Assembly (NCBI GenBank): GCA_964645775.1
Contig: CAZYBU010000051.1
Coordinates: forward strand, 1-20,652
Direction of reading: 5' to 3'
Source of the DNA: CAZYBU01 sp964645775
GTDB lineage: Bacteria > Spirochaetota > UBA4802 > UBA5550
Length of the DNA stretch: 20,652 bases
Shown: positions 1-8,544 of the stretch, piece after piece
Layout of the letters: each line of letters opens with the position of its first letter
Position numbering within the stretch: the stretch's first letter is position 1
Position numbers and translations under genes: made by a program
Notes under the pieces: model-generated
Told to the model about the DNA's origin: nothing
Seen by the model: only the letters and a program-made list of their open reading frames with translations
Database searches by the model: none

Positions 1-18
1 ACGGTGGTGTGAGAGGAC

Positions 19-56
19 GGCGGGTGAAATAATCACCCGCCTCCTACTCGATTTTT
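19..56 (+). terminator. Probable terminator of an upstream gene outside the window
   Basis: A perfect 9-bp inverted repeat (GGCGGGTGA, loop AATAA, TCACCCGCC; 19-41) is followed about ten bases later by a run of five T (52-56). The stem is G+C-rich and the T run lies further away than in an ideal intrinsic terminator. A TGA at 9-11 could be the end of a plus-strand gene to the left. Bases 1-136 hold no gene of their own that I can support. Confidence 0.42.
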
Positions 57-136
57 GTCATTATCTAAAAAAGTTACGGCGTGCGAGATTTATTTATCAG
101 AGATGAAGAGAGTGCGTTAATGTCTCAGGAATAAGG

Positions 137-2029
137 TTGACATACCTGCAGACGGATTACGAACTAAAAATAGATGAAAATATTAAGAGATACCAATATA
201 TGAAACTGAAAAAGAACCTGGAGATGGTTGATGTCTTTAGTTTGACAGCCGGTACCATGATGAGTTCCGGATTATTCATCTTACCGGGACTTGCGCACGC
301 CAAGGCGGGGCCGGCAGTAGTTCTGGCTTACTTTCTGGCAGGCCTCCTTGCCATTCCGGGACTCCTCTCTCAGGCAGAACTTGCTTCCGCCATGCCCAGG
401 TCAGGGGGATCATACTATTTTATTACCCGCAGTCTGGGGCCGGCCATAGGTACGGTCTATGGTATCATAACCTGGTTCGCCCTCTCTCTGAAGAGTTCCT
501 TCGCCCTGGTCGGTATGACGGTTTTTGCAGGATACCTCCTTGGTATTAATGAACAGGCCATAGCTATCGGTTTGACTATGATTTTTATGCTGTTAAACAT
601 CATGGGGGTGAAAGAGGCCGGCCGGGTACAGGTTTTTCTTGTCTTTACCATCCTGCTTTTTCTTGGCCTCTATTTTCTTATAGGACTTCCGGAGGTCAAG
701 GCGTCCAATATTACTCCCTTTGTGCCTTATGGGAAGATGTCCGTACTTGCTACGGCAGGTTTTGTTTTCATATCATATGGGGGACTCCTGAAAATCGCGA
801 GCATCGGTGAGGAAGTCAAAAACCCGGGAAAAGTCATTCCTTTAAGTATGATATTCGCAATGATAGTAGTATCCCTTGCCTATATTTTGGTCATCTTCGT
901 AACTGTGGGGGTACTCGATGCAGCAAAACTGAACATGTCTCTTACGCCAATATCTGACGGGGCCGCGGTACTTATGGGAAAACCTGGTTTTGTTATCATG
1001 GGAATTGTTGCCATTATTGCTTTTTCTTCCGCGGCCAATGCAGGGATCATGGCCGCCTCCCGTTATCCCATGGCTCTGGGTAGGGATGAGCTGTTACCAG
1101 AATTTTTTGGAAGAGTGAGCAGGCGCTTCCAGACTCCCTGGATTTCCGTTCTCTTTACCGGTCTGTTTATTGCCGGAACCCTGTTCCTTGAGCTGGATGT
1201 TCTTGTCAAGTCAGCTTCAAGCGTGGTAATTCTGACATATACCTTCTCATGTCTATCGGTAATTATTCTCAGGGAGAGCCGGGTGCAGAATTACCAGCCC
1301 CAGTTCGGGTCGCCTCTCTATCCCTATATACAGATTGCCGGTATTATCGGGACCCTGCTTCTTTTGGTGGAGATCGGTTTCCAGGCACTCCTGATAAGCC
1401 TGGGCCTGATCCTCTTCGGAATGATCGTGTACGTATTTTACGGGAGAAAGCGTGTGGTACATGAATATGCCCTCATGCATCTCATCGAACGAATGACAGA
1501 CAGACAGCTGACGAGCCATTCCCTTGAAACAGAACTGAAGAACGTGATCCGGGAGCGGGACGATATAACCAGGGACAGGTTTGATACTATCATAGAAAAC
1601 AGCAAGATTCTTGATATTGATGAAAAGATGGATGTTACAGGCTTTTTCAGGGTAGTGGCCGAAGCCATGAGTGACAGGGTTATGGTAAAACCGGGAAAGC
1701 TTCATAAACAGCTTATAAAACGTGAAGAAGAGAGCAGTACCGCTCTTACAGGTTTCATGGCGGTTCCACACATGGTGATCGATGGGAAAAATATCTTCGA
1801 TATATGTATTGTCCGGTCGAAACGGGGAGTCTATTTCTCTGATGAATCCCCATCCGTAAAAGCCATTTTTATTCTCCTGGGCACCAGGGATGAGAGGACC
1901 TTTCATCTTAGATCCCTTGCTGCCATAGCACAGATAGTGCAGAACCCTGATTTTGAAAATCGTTGGATGAATGCCAGAGGTGTGGAAAGCCTGAGAGACG
2001 TGGTTCTCCTGGCAAAAAGGGGACGTTAG
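137..2029 (+). CDS. APC-family amino acid permease with C-terminal PTS EIIA-like domain
   Basis: Inner-membrane transporter of the amino acid-polyamine-organocation (APC) superfamily, 630 aa. Residues ~29-440 are a string of hydrophobic helices. The start of TM1 carries the family's unwound-helix motif (SSGLFILPGLA), followed by the conserved AMPRSGGSYYF segment. A hydrophilic linker (~445-485) leads to a domain at ~485-627 that resembles type-2 PTS EIIA proteins: a VPH motif places a candidate phospho-accepting histidine at residue 545, and the end resembles the EIIA helix (HLRSLAAIAQIVQNPDF). The substrate cannot be told from sequence, and a role for phosphorylation is inference. The start is uncertain. 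TTG at 137 has an AGGA about six bases upstream; ATG at 200 (MKLKKNLEMVDVF) would match the usual family N-terminus but has a weaker ribosome site. The 3' end overlaps convergent nfo by 4 bp. Confidence 0.88.
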   Translation: MTYLQTDYELKIDENIKRYQYMKLKKNLEMVDVFSLTAGTMMSSGLFILPGLAHAKAGPAVVLAYFLAGLLAIPGLLSQAELASAMPRSGGSYYFITRSLGPAIGTVYGIITWFALSLKSSFALVGMTVFAGYLLGINEQAIAIGLTMIFMLLNIMGVKEAGRVQVFLVFTILLFLGLYFLIGLPEVKASNITPFVPYGKMSVLATAGFVFISYGGLLKIASIGEEVKNPGKVIPLSMIFAMIVVSLAYILVIFVTVGVLDAAKLNMSLTPISDGAAVLMGKPGFVIMGIVAIIAFSSAANAGIMAASRYPMALGRDELLPEFFGRVSRRFQTPWISVLFTGLFIAGTLFLELDVLVKSASSVVILTYTFSCLSVIILRESRVQNYQPQFGSPLYPYIQIAGIIGTLLLLVEIGFQALLISLGLILFGMIVYVFYGRKRVVHEYALMHLIERMTDRQLTSHSLETELKNVIRERDDITRDRFDTIIENSKILDIDEKMDVTGFFRVVAEAMSDRVMVKPGKLHKQLIKREEESSTALTGFMAVPHMVIDGKNIFDICIVRSKRGVYFSDESPSVKAIFILLGTRDERTFHLRSLAAIAQIVQNPDFENRWMNARGVESLRDVVLLAKRGR

Positions 2030-2904
2030 GTTGTGTTAATGAGATTTTGCAACGTTGACCAGTTCATCTGATCGTATTCGTCGTCATCTTTTTCCCTGGG
2101 GGTCTCCAATATCATGGGAAGGTTAATAAGTCTGCTGTCATTGAGGATTAAACGGAAACCTTCCATTCCTATCTCTCCCTGGCCGATGTGTTCGTGACGG
2201 TCCACTCGGCTCCCCAGTTCCCGCTTTGAGTCATTGATATGAATTAGTTTTAAACGATGCAGTCCGACGGTTGAATCAAAGAGTTTTATAACGTTGTCGA
2301 GATCCTCCCTTTTTCTGAGGTCGTAACCTGCGGCAAAAACGTGAGCTGTGTCGACGCAGACCCCCGGTTTTTCCATTCTTTCTGAACCTTCTATGATTTC
2401 AGCGAGATCCTCAAAGCTCTCACCGATGGACGAGCCCTGGCCCGCCATGGTCTCAAGGAGTATGCGGACATGATAATCGGTTTTATCGTATAATCTGTTC
2501 AGGGCCGATATGATACGGTTTATACCCTTTTTCTTTCCTTCTCCCAGGTGGCTTCCGGGATGGATGACCAGTTCTTCGATTCCGAGAAGGTCGCATCGTT
2601 CCATGTCGTCCTTCAGGGCTTCCAGAGATCGTGAATGCTTTTCACCCGATCCTGCAAGGTTGATAAGATAACCGGCATGACCTGCCACGTAGAGAGGATA
2701 GATTCTTCTTTTTTCACGGAAATGCTGGGCAGTCTTATTTGTCAGGGCGGGCCCTTCCCAGCGATTGTTGTTTTTTAAGAAGACCTGGATGGCGGTTAGT
2801 CCCCGGGTCTCCGCCCGCTCTATGACCCGGTCAATGCCTCCGGCTATGGAGAGATGGAATCCCAGTAATCGATCAGCTTTTTTTAATTGCATTCCGGATT
2901 TCAT
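2026..2904 (-). CDS. nfo: Endonuclease IV (AP endonuclease)
   Basis: Cuts DNA 5' of abasic sites and removes 3'-blocking groups in base excision repair. The protein is 292 aa (E. coli Nfo is 285). All nine metal ligands of the trinuclear zinc site can be aligned: H76, H115, E151, D185, H188, H222, D235, H237 and E267. They keep the E. coli spacing with a constant offset of six residues after the first. Recognisable motifs are GFHLSIAGG near the N-terminus, VIHPGSH, CVDTAHVFAAGYD and DRHEHIGQGEIG. The ATG at 2904 lies inside the end of the upstream DUF167 gene (32-bp overlap); a second in-frame ATG at 2892 is possible. Neither has a clear Shine-Dalgarno sequence, so translation is probably coupled to the gene before it. 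The stop overlaps the end of the convergent permease gene. Confidence 0.96.
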   Translation of the reverse strand: MKSGMQLKKADRLLGFHLSIAGGIDRVIERAETRGLTAIQVFLKNNNRWEGPALTNKTAQHFREKRRIYPLYVAGHAGYLINLAGSGEKHSRSLEALKDDMERCDLLGIEELVIHPGSHLGEGKKKGINRIISALNRLYDKTDYHVRILLETMAGQGSSIGESFEDLAEIIEGSERMEKPGVCVDTAHVFAAGYDLRKREDLDNVIKLFDSTVGLHRLKLIHINDSKRELGSRVDRHEHIGQGEIGMEGFRLILNDSRLINLPMILETPREKDDDEYDQMNWSTLQNLINTT

Positions 2905-3151
2905 CCATGCTTAGGCCCTGGATCTCGATGACCTTTACTCGGGACGTTTCACCTTTAAGTAAAATAACCGATTTTTTGGGCAGTGACAGAATGGAGGCAA
3001 GAAATGAGATGAGTGCCCTGTTTGCCTTTCCATCCACGGGAGGGGCGTTCAGGTGGACCTTCAGGGAGCCGTCTTCCTCCAGGGTTATGCGGTTTCGGGA
3101 TGAACGGGGAACCACCCTGGCATTGATTCTTGTCTTTTCATTCTCTCTCAC
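2873..3151 (-). CDS. DUF167 / YggU family protein
   Basis: Small conserved protein of unknown molecular function, 92 aa from the GTG at 3151. The family signature is clear: basic VVPRSSRNRI near the N-terminus, then VHLNAPPVDGKANRALI, then a VILLKGETSRVKVIEI strand. This is close to the usual length and order of YggU (about 95 aa). The reading frame stays open upstream to a TTG at 3262, with an ATG at 3178. GTG 3151 was chosen because GGATGGAG lies seven bases before it and because it gives the normal family N-terminus; longer versions would run into the ileS start region. It is transcribed divergently from ileS, and its last 32 bp contain the start of nfo, so the two probably form an operon. 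Confidence 0.85.
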   Translation of the reverse strand: MRENEKTRINARVVPRSSRNRITLEEDGSLKVHLNAPPVDGKANRALISFLASILSLPKKSVILLKGETSRVKVIEIQGLSMDEIRNAIKKS

Positions 3152-3249
3152 GGGCAAACTCCATCCTGCAAAATTCATTTGACAAAAGAAGGTGCCGTTT
3201 CTTTCGTAAGTATTCCCTGACAACTCAACAAATTTTTTCTGGTATTTAT

Positions 3250-6030
3250 ATGGATTATTCAAAAACCGTCAATCTCCCTGAGACAGATTTTCCCATGAGG
3301 GCAAATCTTCCTAAGCGTGAACCGGATATGCTCGCCCGCTGGGAAGAGAAAAGCATCTACGAAGACATTATCTCTTCAAGAAAAGACGGAGATCTTTATA
3401 TCCTTCACGACGGTCCCCCTTATGCCAACGGACATATCCATATTGGTCATGCTCTGAATAAGATCCTTAAGGACTTTATCGTAAAGCATAAAACCATGAT
3501 GGGATACCGTGTACCCTATGTGCCCGGATGGGACTGTCACGGTCTGCCCATAGAACTGAATGTGACAAAGAAGCTGGGAAATAAAACCGGCTCCATGGAG
3601 AGAATCGATATTCGGAAAGGATGCAGGGAATACGCCGAGGAGTTCGTTGAGATTCAGAAAGAAGAATTCTGTCGACTGGGTGTGTTCGCTGAATATGACA
3701 GGCCATACAAGACCCTTTCCAGGGAATATGAAAGTGATATTGTTCGCATCTTTGGCGAGATCATGGAAAAGGGTTTCATCTACAGGAGCAAGAAACCGAT
3801 CTACTGGTGCCCCTCCTGTGTAACGGCCCTGGCCGAGGCAGAGGTGGAATACGGGGAGCATACCTCTGAGTCGATCTACGTCAAGTTTCCCGTGGTATCG
3901 ATGGACCCCGGTATTAAGGGGATGGACTCGAAAAATGTTTACGTTATTATCTGGACAACAACTCCCTGGACCATACCCGCAAACCTGGCTGTGAGCTTCC
4001 ACCCAGATTTTCCCTACAGTGCCAGTCGTTTCGGTGATGAATGGTATGTCATGGCCCGGGGCCTGGTGGAAGATTTTGAACGGGTCACCGGTAACTACCG
4101 GGATGAAGAAGTGGAAATGGACAGGGTTGAGCTGGAATCATTGAAAGTGATGCACCCCTTTGTAGACAGGGAATCGAAGGTACTCTTCGGAGATCATGTA
4201 ACCCTGGAACAGGGGACTGGTGTCGTGCATACCGCACCCGGTCACGGTCTTGAAGACTATATTATCGGGAAAGAGTACGACCTGGATATATTCTGTCCGG
4301 TTGATGATCACGGTAAATACACCCATGAATTTTCACTGATGCAGGGTGTCAATGTATTCGATGCCAATGAAAAGGTTCTTGATCTGCTCAAAGAGAAAAA
4401 GGCCCTCATCCACAGTGAGAGTTTTCGGCACTCCTACCCCCACTGCTGGAGGTGTAAGAAACCGCTCATATTTCGCGCCACGGAGCAATGGTTTTTTAGT
4501 ATAGACCATAATGAACTCAGGGAGAAGGCGAAAAATCAGGTCGATGAAACGAAATGGGTTCCTACCTGGGGAGAAAACCGGTTTCGATCCATGGTCGAGT
4601 CCCGTCCTGACTGGTGCCTTTCCAGACAACGTTCCTGGGGGGTTCCTATCCCTTCTTTCCGATGTGCATCCTGCGACGAAAACCAGATGAGCCATAAGAC
4701 CGTAGCCTATTTTGCCCATATTGCCCGTGAAAAGGGAATCGATTCCTGGTATACCGACGAACTGGAAGAATTGATACCTCCCGGTCACCGCTGTTCATGC
4801 GGCAGTATCGATTTTTACAGAGAATATGATATCCTTGACGTCTGGTTCGATTCAGGGGTGTCCCACTTTGCCGTACTGGAAAGGAGGGATAACCTGAGAT
4901 GGCCGGCAGATCTTTACCTTGAAGGAAGCGACCAGCACAGGGGATGGTTTCAGTCTTCCCTGTGGCCCGCCCTTGCTCTTCGGGACAGAGCGCCTTACCG
5001 GGCGGTCCTCACTCACGGTTTTGTCCTGGACGAGGAAGGAAAGGCCATGAGCAAATCCATGGGGAACGTTATTGCCCCGGAAAAGATCATTCAACAGTAC
5101 GGTGCGGATATTCTCAGGCTCTGGGTATCTTCCGAGGATTATCGGAGCGACCTCCGGATCGGAATGGATATGATCAAGCAGATTGCGGACTCCTACCGGA
5201 AAATACGGAATACCTTCAAATTTATTCTGGGCAACCTTTCCGATTTTTCGGAAGAGATGATGGTATCCTACAATGAGCTGTCAGAAGTGGATAAATGGAT
5301 TCTCCATCGGCTTTATCAAATATCTGAATCCGTGGTAAATCATTACGAAACCTTCGAATTCCACCTGGTCTATCGAAGAATACTTAATTTTTGCGCGGTT
5401 GAACTTTCGTCTATATATTTTGATATCACGAAAGATATCCTTTATGTCGAGCTTAGGGACCATCCCGGAAGAAGGGCCGTTCAGACCGTGCTGGAGAAGG
5501 TCTACAGGGTCCTTGTACGTCTCCTGGCACCCATTCTTCCCTTTACAGCCGAGGAGATCTGGATCTTTCGTGAAGGGGAAACAGGGAGTGTTCACAGGGA
5601 AAGATACTATCTCATGGAGAAGGAATGGAATAATCCTTCTATTGCGGGAAGGGTTGAGAAACTGGTGGAGATTAAAACCGATGTCCTCAAGGCACTGGAA
5701 GAAGCCAGGCGTGAAAAAAAGATCAAAGCCTCTCTCGAAGCGGAGATCGATCTTTTTATCCAGGATAAAAACAAAATGGAACTGGTGGAAAGTCTGGGAA
5801 GGGAACGGGAAAAATTCTTCCAGGTCGCAAAGGTTCACCTGCTGGATGAGAAGAGGGAGGGAATGCTCTCCCTGGAATCGTCGGAAGTGGGCGTGCGGAA
5901 AACTGAAGGAAAAAAATGCGTACGCTGCTGGAACTATTTTGATGAACTGGGACCGGACCAGAACCACCCTGAACTCTGTGAGCGCTGTACGTCCGTCATA
6001 AAGCAATTAAACGAAGGAGAATCCTCTTGA
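3250..6030 (+). CDS. ileS: Isoleucyl-tRNA synthetase
   Basis: Class I synthetase that charges tRNA-Ile with isoleucine; 926 aa (E. coli 938). The HIGH motif is at residues 64-67 (GHIHIGHALN), and KMSKS appears as KAMSKS at 598-603. The CP1 editing domain is present (TTTPWTIPANLAV, GTGVVHTAPGHGLEDY), as are DVWFDSGVSH and the EGSDQHRGWF strand. Cysteine pairs in the central insertion (YWCPSC; FRCASC with HRCSCGS) and a C-terminal zinc finger (C890, C893, C910, C913) mark the bacterial zinc-containing type. ATG 3250 gives the normal N-terminus (MDYSKTVNLPETDFPMR). The frame is open further upstream, but that stretch resembles nothing and overlaps the divergent gene. No strong Shine-Dalgarno site is visible. 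The stop codon overlaps the lspA start. Confidence 0.97.
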   Translation: MDYSKTVNLPETDFPMRANLPKREPDMLARWEEKSIYEDIISSRKDGDLYILHDGPPYANGHIHIGHALNKILKDFIVKHKTMMGYRVPYVPGWDCHGLPIELNVTKKLGNKTGSMERIDIRKGCREYAEEFVEIQKEEFCRLGVFAEYDRPYKTLSREYESDIVRIFGEIMEKGFIYRSKKPIYWCPSCVTALAEAEVEYGEHTSESIYVKFPVVSMDPGIKGMDSKNVYVIIWTTTPWTIPANLAVSFHPDFPYSASRFGDEWYVMARGLVEDFERVTGNYRDEEVEMDRVELESLKVMHPFVDRESKVLFGDHVTLEQGTGVVHTAPGHGLEDYIIGKEYDLDIFCPVDDHGKYTHEFSLMQGVNVFDANEKVLDLLKEKKALIHSESFRHSYPHCWRCKKPLIFRATEQWFFSIDHNELREKAKNQVDETKWVPTWGENRFRSMVESRPDWCLSRQRSWGVPIPSFRCASCDENQMSHKTVAYFAHIAREKGIDSWYTDELEELIPPGHRCSCGSIDFYREYDILDVWFDSGVSHFAVLERRDNLRWPADLYLEGSDQHRGWFQSSLWPALALRDRAPYRAVLTHGFVLDEEGKAMSKSMGNVIAPEKIIQQYGADILRLWVSSEDYRSDLRIGMDMIKQIADSYRKIRNTFKFILGNLSDFSEEMMVSYNELSEVDKWILHRLYQISESVVNHYETFEFHLVYRRILNFCAVELSSIYFDITKDILYVELRDHPGRRAVQTVLEKVYRVLVRLLAPILPFTAEEIWIFREGETGSVHRERYYLMEKEWNNPSIAGRVEKLVEIKTDVLKALEEARREKKIKASLEAEIDLFIQDKNKMELVESLGREREKFFQVAKVHLLDEKREGMLSLESSEVGVRKTEGKKCVRCWNYFDELGPDQNHPELCERCTSVIKQLNEGESS

Positions 6031-6533
6031 GACAATATGGTATGCTGGGCGGTATCGCGGCCGTCTCCCTGGGGCTTGATGTTCTGACGAAATATCTTAT
6101 TGAAAGCAACCTCATGGAGGGGGAACGGATCAATTTTCTCGGAGGGTTCTTCCGTCTTACTCTCACGTATAATGAGGGAGGTGTCTTCGGTATCCTTCAG
6201 GGATACCAGTACCTGTTTCTGGTGGTCTCCATTCTGGTTCTTATTCTCCTGATCGGTTTTTATATATTTGAAAAGGAGAAGACCCTTCTCTTTACGGTCT
6301 CTATGGGGTTTATCATGGGTGGAGCGATGGGAAATATTATCGATCGTATCATGCCACGGAGAAGGGGAGTGGTCGATTTTATCTCTGTGGGCGTCGACTC
6401 TGTATACAGGTGGCCCACCTTTAATATCGCGGATTCCACAATCGTGGTGGGCGCCGGGTTACTCATACTGATTTTCATACGGGAAGAGAGGCGGCTCAGG
6501 AAGGGAACAGGCTCTTCCGATTCAGGTCGATGA
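6027..6533 (+). CDS. lspA: Lipoprotein signal peptidase (signal peptidase II)
   Basis: Inner-membrane aspartyl protease that removes the signal peptide of diacylglyceryl-modified prolipoproteins; 168 aa, typical size. Four hydrophobic segments are visible. Catalytic aspartates are D106 in GNIIDR and D136 in FNIADS, with the RRGVVDFI and YNEGGVFGIL motifs between and before them. The start is TTG at 6027, sharing TTGA with the ileS stop. A strong GAAGGAGA ribosome site lies about seven bases upstream, inside the end of ileS, so the two are translationally coupled. This is the common bacterial ileS-lspA arrangement. A substrate candidate, the small lipoprotein at 6578-6952, is encoded convergently just beyond it. 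The 44 bp between them hold no convincing terminator. Confidence 0.96.
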   Translation: MRQYGMLGGIAAVSLGLDVLTKYLIESNLMEGERINFLGGFFRLTLTYNEGGVFGILQGYQYLFLVVSILVLILLIGFYIFEKEKTLLFTVSMGFIMGGAMGNIIDRIMPRRRGVVDFISVGVDSVYRWPTFNIADSTIVVGAGLLILIFIREERRLRKGTGSSDSGR

Positions 6534-6577
6534 GAACCAGGGAGTAAACGGTTAAGATGCCTGCATAATGTTGATGA

Positions 6578-6952
6578 TTATTGCAGTATGATCTCAACGG
6601 TTCCGCTGGAGATGGTCTCCCCGTTTTTCTGAATATCGACCCTGTAATTACCCGGATTATAGAAGGAAAGGTTTGCCGTGGCTCTTTTCTCAGCCGGATT
6701 TACGGTAAGAGAACGTTTCTCTTCCGTGTTTTGCTTTTCCTTTCTTGCGTCACGAATATGAATAGAGAGAGTCTCTGTTCCAAAGGGTTGTTCCGAGGAA
6801 AAAAGGGCCGTTAGTTCTCCTGTGCTGAATTTACTCCCGCAGTTCACTCCATTTCCCTCGGGAGTGACCCCCTCGCAGAACTTCATTGTTGTCTCCTTTG
6901 AACATCCTGCAAAAAACACAAGGAGAATCAGTAGAATGGGCAGGTATCTCAT
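6578..6952 (-). CDS. Small predicted lipoprotein of unknown function
   Basis: 124-aa precursor, not recognised as a known family. The N-terminus (MRYLPILLILLVFFAGC) is a short lipoprotein signal peptide with the lipidated cysteine at residue 17; the lipobox FFAGC is slightly relaxed, as is usual in spirochaetes. The mature part has two further cysteines (C26, C38) that could form a disulfide. Its polar tail alternates hydrophobic residues and ends NYRVDIQKNGETISSGTVEI, which looks like a beta-sandwich edge; that is only a pattern impression. ATG 6952 is supported by GAGGAG six to seven bases upstream, lying in the end of xseB. A longer in-frame start at 7000 would run into xseB and spoil the signal peptide. 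It is the last gene of the minus-strand cluster, ten bases after xseB. Confidence 0.75.
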   Translation of the reverse strand: MRYLPILLILLVFFAGCSKETTMKFCEGVTPEGNGVNCGSKFSTGELTALFSSEQPFGTETLSIHIRDARKEKQNTEEKRSLTVNPAEKRATANLSFYNPGNYRVDIQKNGETISSGTVEIILQ

Positions 6953-6962
6953 GAATCTCTCC

Positions 6963-7262
6963 TCACAGCAGGGAACCCTGCAGGTTTTCATCATCTTCAA
7001 TCTCCCCTGTCTCGCGATCGACTTTTACCCTGGCCTCACGGATCTCTCCCTCTTTGCCTTTCTGGAGAATCTCGATTTTACGTTCCGCATCTTCAATCTT
7101 TCTCTGGCAGAGCCGGGCCAGACGCATCCCTTTTTCAAACTCGGCTATTGAATCATCCAGTCCAAGCTCACCGCTTTCAAGGCGATTGGAGATATTCTCC
7201 AGGGATTCCAGGGCCTCTTCGAAAGTCAGGTTTTTTTCACTTTTCTTTGTATCTTTTGTCAT
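6963..7262 (-). CDS. xseB: Exodeoxyribonuclease VII small subunit
   Basis: Small subunit that binds the XseA coiled coil to form the single-strand-specific exonuclease VII. 99 aa, slightly longer than the usual ~80 because of an acidic C-terminal tail. The family core is clear: LTFEEALESLENISNRLESG, ELGLDDSIAEFEKGM and RLARLCQRKIEDAERKIEIL, two long amphipathic helices. ATG 7262 follows the xseA stop by three bases, and its ribosome site (GGAGGAGAT) lies in the last codons of xseA, so the two subunits should be made together. The end of xseB contains the ribosome site of the downstream lipoprotein gene. Confidence 0.95.
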   Translation of the reverse strand: MTKDTKKSEKNLTFEEALESLENISNRLESGELGLDDSIAEFEKGMRLARLCQRKIEDAERKIEILQKGKEGEIREARVKVDRETGEIEDDENLQGSLL

Positions 7263-7265
7263 GAC

Positions 7266-8543
7266 TTACATCTCCTCCGGTTCCGTGGATTCAACTCGAC
7301 CATGGGCTGATCCATCCTGCAGGGTCAGTGTGATCTCGTCCCCATGTTTCATGGAACGGACACCGCGAACAATTTCACCTTCACTGTCGCGAACAATAGC
7401 ATAGCCCCGCTTTAGCACAGCAAGTGGAGATATGCTTTCAAGCTTCTGAAGGACCAGTCTATACCTGTACCTTGACGATTCAAGGATTTTGTTCTCAAGC
7501 AAGGACATGTCAGGAATTTCCTGGAGACGCCTTCTAGCTTCATTAAGGGATGATGAAAGAGCGTATTTCATTCGGTTTTCAAGTTCCGTAAGCCACATCT
7601 GGCGCATGGTGAGAAGTTGCATTGGATCGGTGAAAACTCGGCGGTTTTGAAGAGAATAGAGCCGGTCAGAGATTCGCTCCAGGCGGGAGATCAGGGCTCT
7701 TTCACACCGGGTCAGATAGTAGGATACCTCATTGTGGAGTTCACGTACATCCGGTATGAGCATCTCGGCCGCGGCGGATGGGGTCGGCGCCGCGGCATCA
7801 GCCACGTCGTCACTTAAGGGATGATCGATTTGATGTCCCACGGCTGAGAGGACAGGTACTCGGGATGCCGCTATGGCCCGGACAACAACCTCCTCATTAA
7901 AGGGCATCAGGTCCTCGAAGGAACCTCCTCCCCTCCCCACAATGATACAGTCCAGTTCATAATCGCCGGAGTTCAGGGTTTCAAGGGCATGGGCTATGGC
8001 CGCCGGCGCTTCCATTCCCTGGACCGTGGCAGGCGCGATGAGGACAGACAGATTGGGAAAGCGTCTGAGAGCCACCTTCAGAATGTCACGAAGAGCGGCG
8101 CCTGTCGGTGAGGTGACAAGGCCCACTCGTAAAGGAAAAAAGGGAACCTTCTTTTTTATGGCAGGATCAAAGAGTCCCTCTTCTGATAAGCGTTTCTTAA
8201 GTTCCTCGATCCGTTTTTGAAGTTCCCCGAGTCCGGCAGGCTGCAATGCCTGGATATTTATCTGGTACGTGCTTCTTTTACCGTAAATGGAGATATTACC
8301 CAGAACGATAACGGCCATCCCTTCCTCCAGGCGGAAGCTAAGGTTACGGTTAGCGTATTTAAAAAAGGTAGCCTGGATTACTGAGTTCTCATCCTTCAGA
8401 GAGAAATATATGTGGCCAGAGATGCGATAGGTCAGGTTGGATATCTCCCCGGACAACCAGACGTTTGTTAAAGAGGGGTTTGCCTCAATAGTATCTTTTA
8501 TTATCTTCGTTAGTTCTGAGACTGTAAGAGGATCCCGGCTCAA
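7266..8543 (-). CDS. xseA: Exodeoxyribonuclease VII large subunit
   Basis: Catalytic subunit of the single-strand DNA exonuclease VII; 425 aa. The N-terminal OB fold (~1-105) starts with the family's DPLTVSELTKIIKDTIE and contains VWLSGEISNLTYRISGHIYF. The nuclease domain follows, with GLVTSPTGAALRDIL, IIVGRGGGSFEDLMPFNEE and DAAAPTPSAAAE. A helical stretch then binds XseB, and a short beta tail (LKRGYAIVRDSEGEIV) closes the protein. One oddity: the usual GHETD loop reads GHQID. The start is TTG at 8543, preceded by GAGGAGGTG with five bases of spacing and one base after the stop of the phosphatase gene. A longer frame to 8615 exists but overlaps that gene and lacks family similarity. Confidence 0.95.
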   Translation of the reverse strand: MSRDPLTVSELTKIIKDTIEANPSLTNVWLSGEISNLTYRISGHIYFSLKDENSVIQATFFKYANRNLSFRLEEGMAVIVLGNISIYGKRSTYQINIQALQPAGLGELQKRIEELKKRLSEEGLFDPAIKKKVPFFPLRVGLVTSPTGAALRDILKVALRRFPNLSVLIAPATVQGMEAPAAIAHALETLNSGDYELDCIIVGRGGGSFEDLMPFNEEVVVRAIAASRVPVLSAVGHQIDHPLSDDVADAAAPTPSAAAEMLIPDVRELHNEVSYYLTRCERALISRLERISDRLYSLQNRRVFTDPMQLLTMRQMWLTELENRMKYALSSSLNEARRRLQEIPDMSLLENKILESSRYRYRLVLQKLESISPLAVLKRGYAIVRDSEGEIVRGVRSMKHGDEITLTLQDGSAHGRVESTEPEEM

Positions 8544-8544
8544 C

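Noticed and set aside
1253..1906. 217-codon minus-strand frame inside the permease gene
   Set aside because: It is antisense to the EIIA-like domain; the product is compositionally odd and has no motif or ribosome site of note.
3152..3249. T-box leader upstream of ileS
   Set aside because: The gap is under 100 bp and has no T-box consensus or terminator stem; only a TTGACA at 3179-3184 without a matching -10 box was seen.
3130..3249. Extended N-terminus of ileS (to 3130) and of the DUF167 gene (TTG at 3262)
   Set aside because: The extensions overlap each other on opposite strands, lack family similarity and have worse ribosome sites than the internal starts.
5281..6006. 241-codon minus-strand frame inside ileS
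   Set aside because: It is antisense to the conserved anticodon-binding and zinc-finger regions of ileS and is explained by codon bias.
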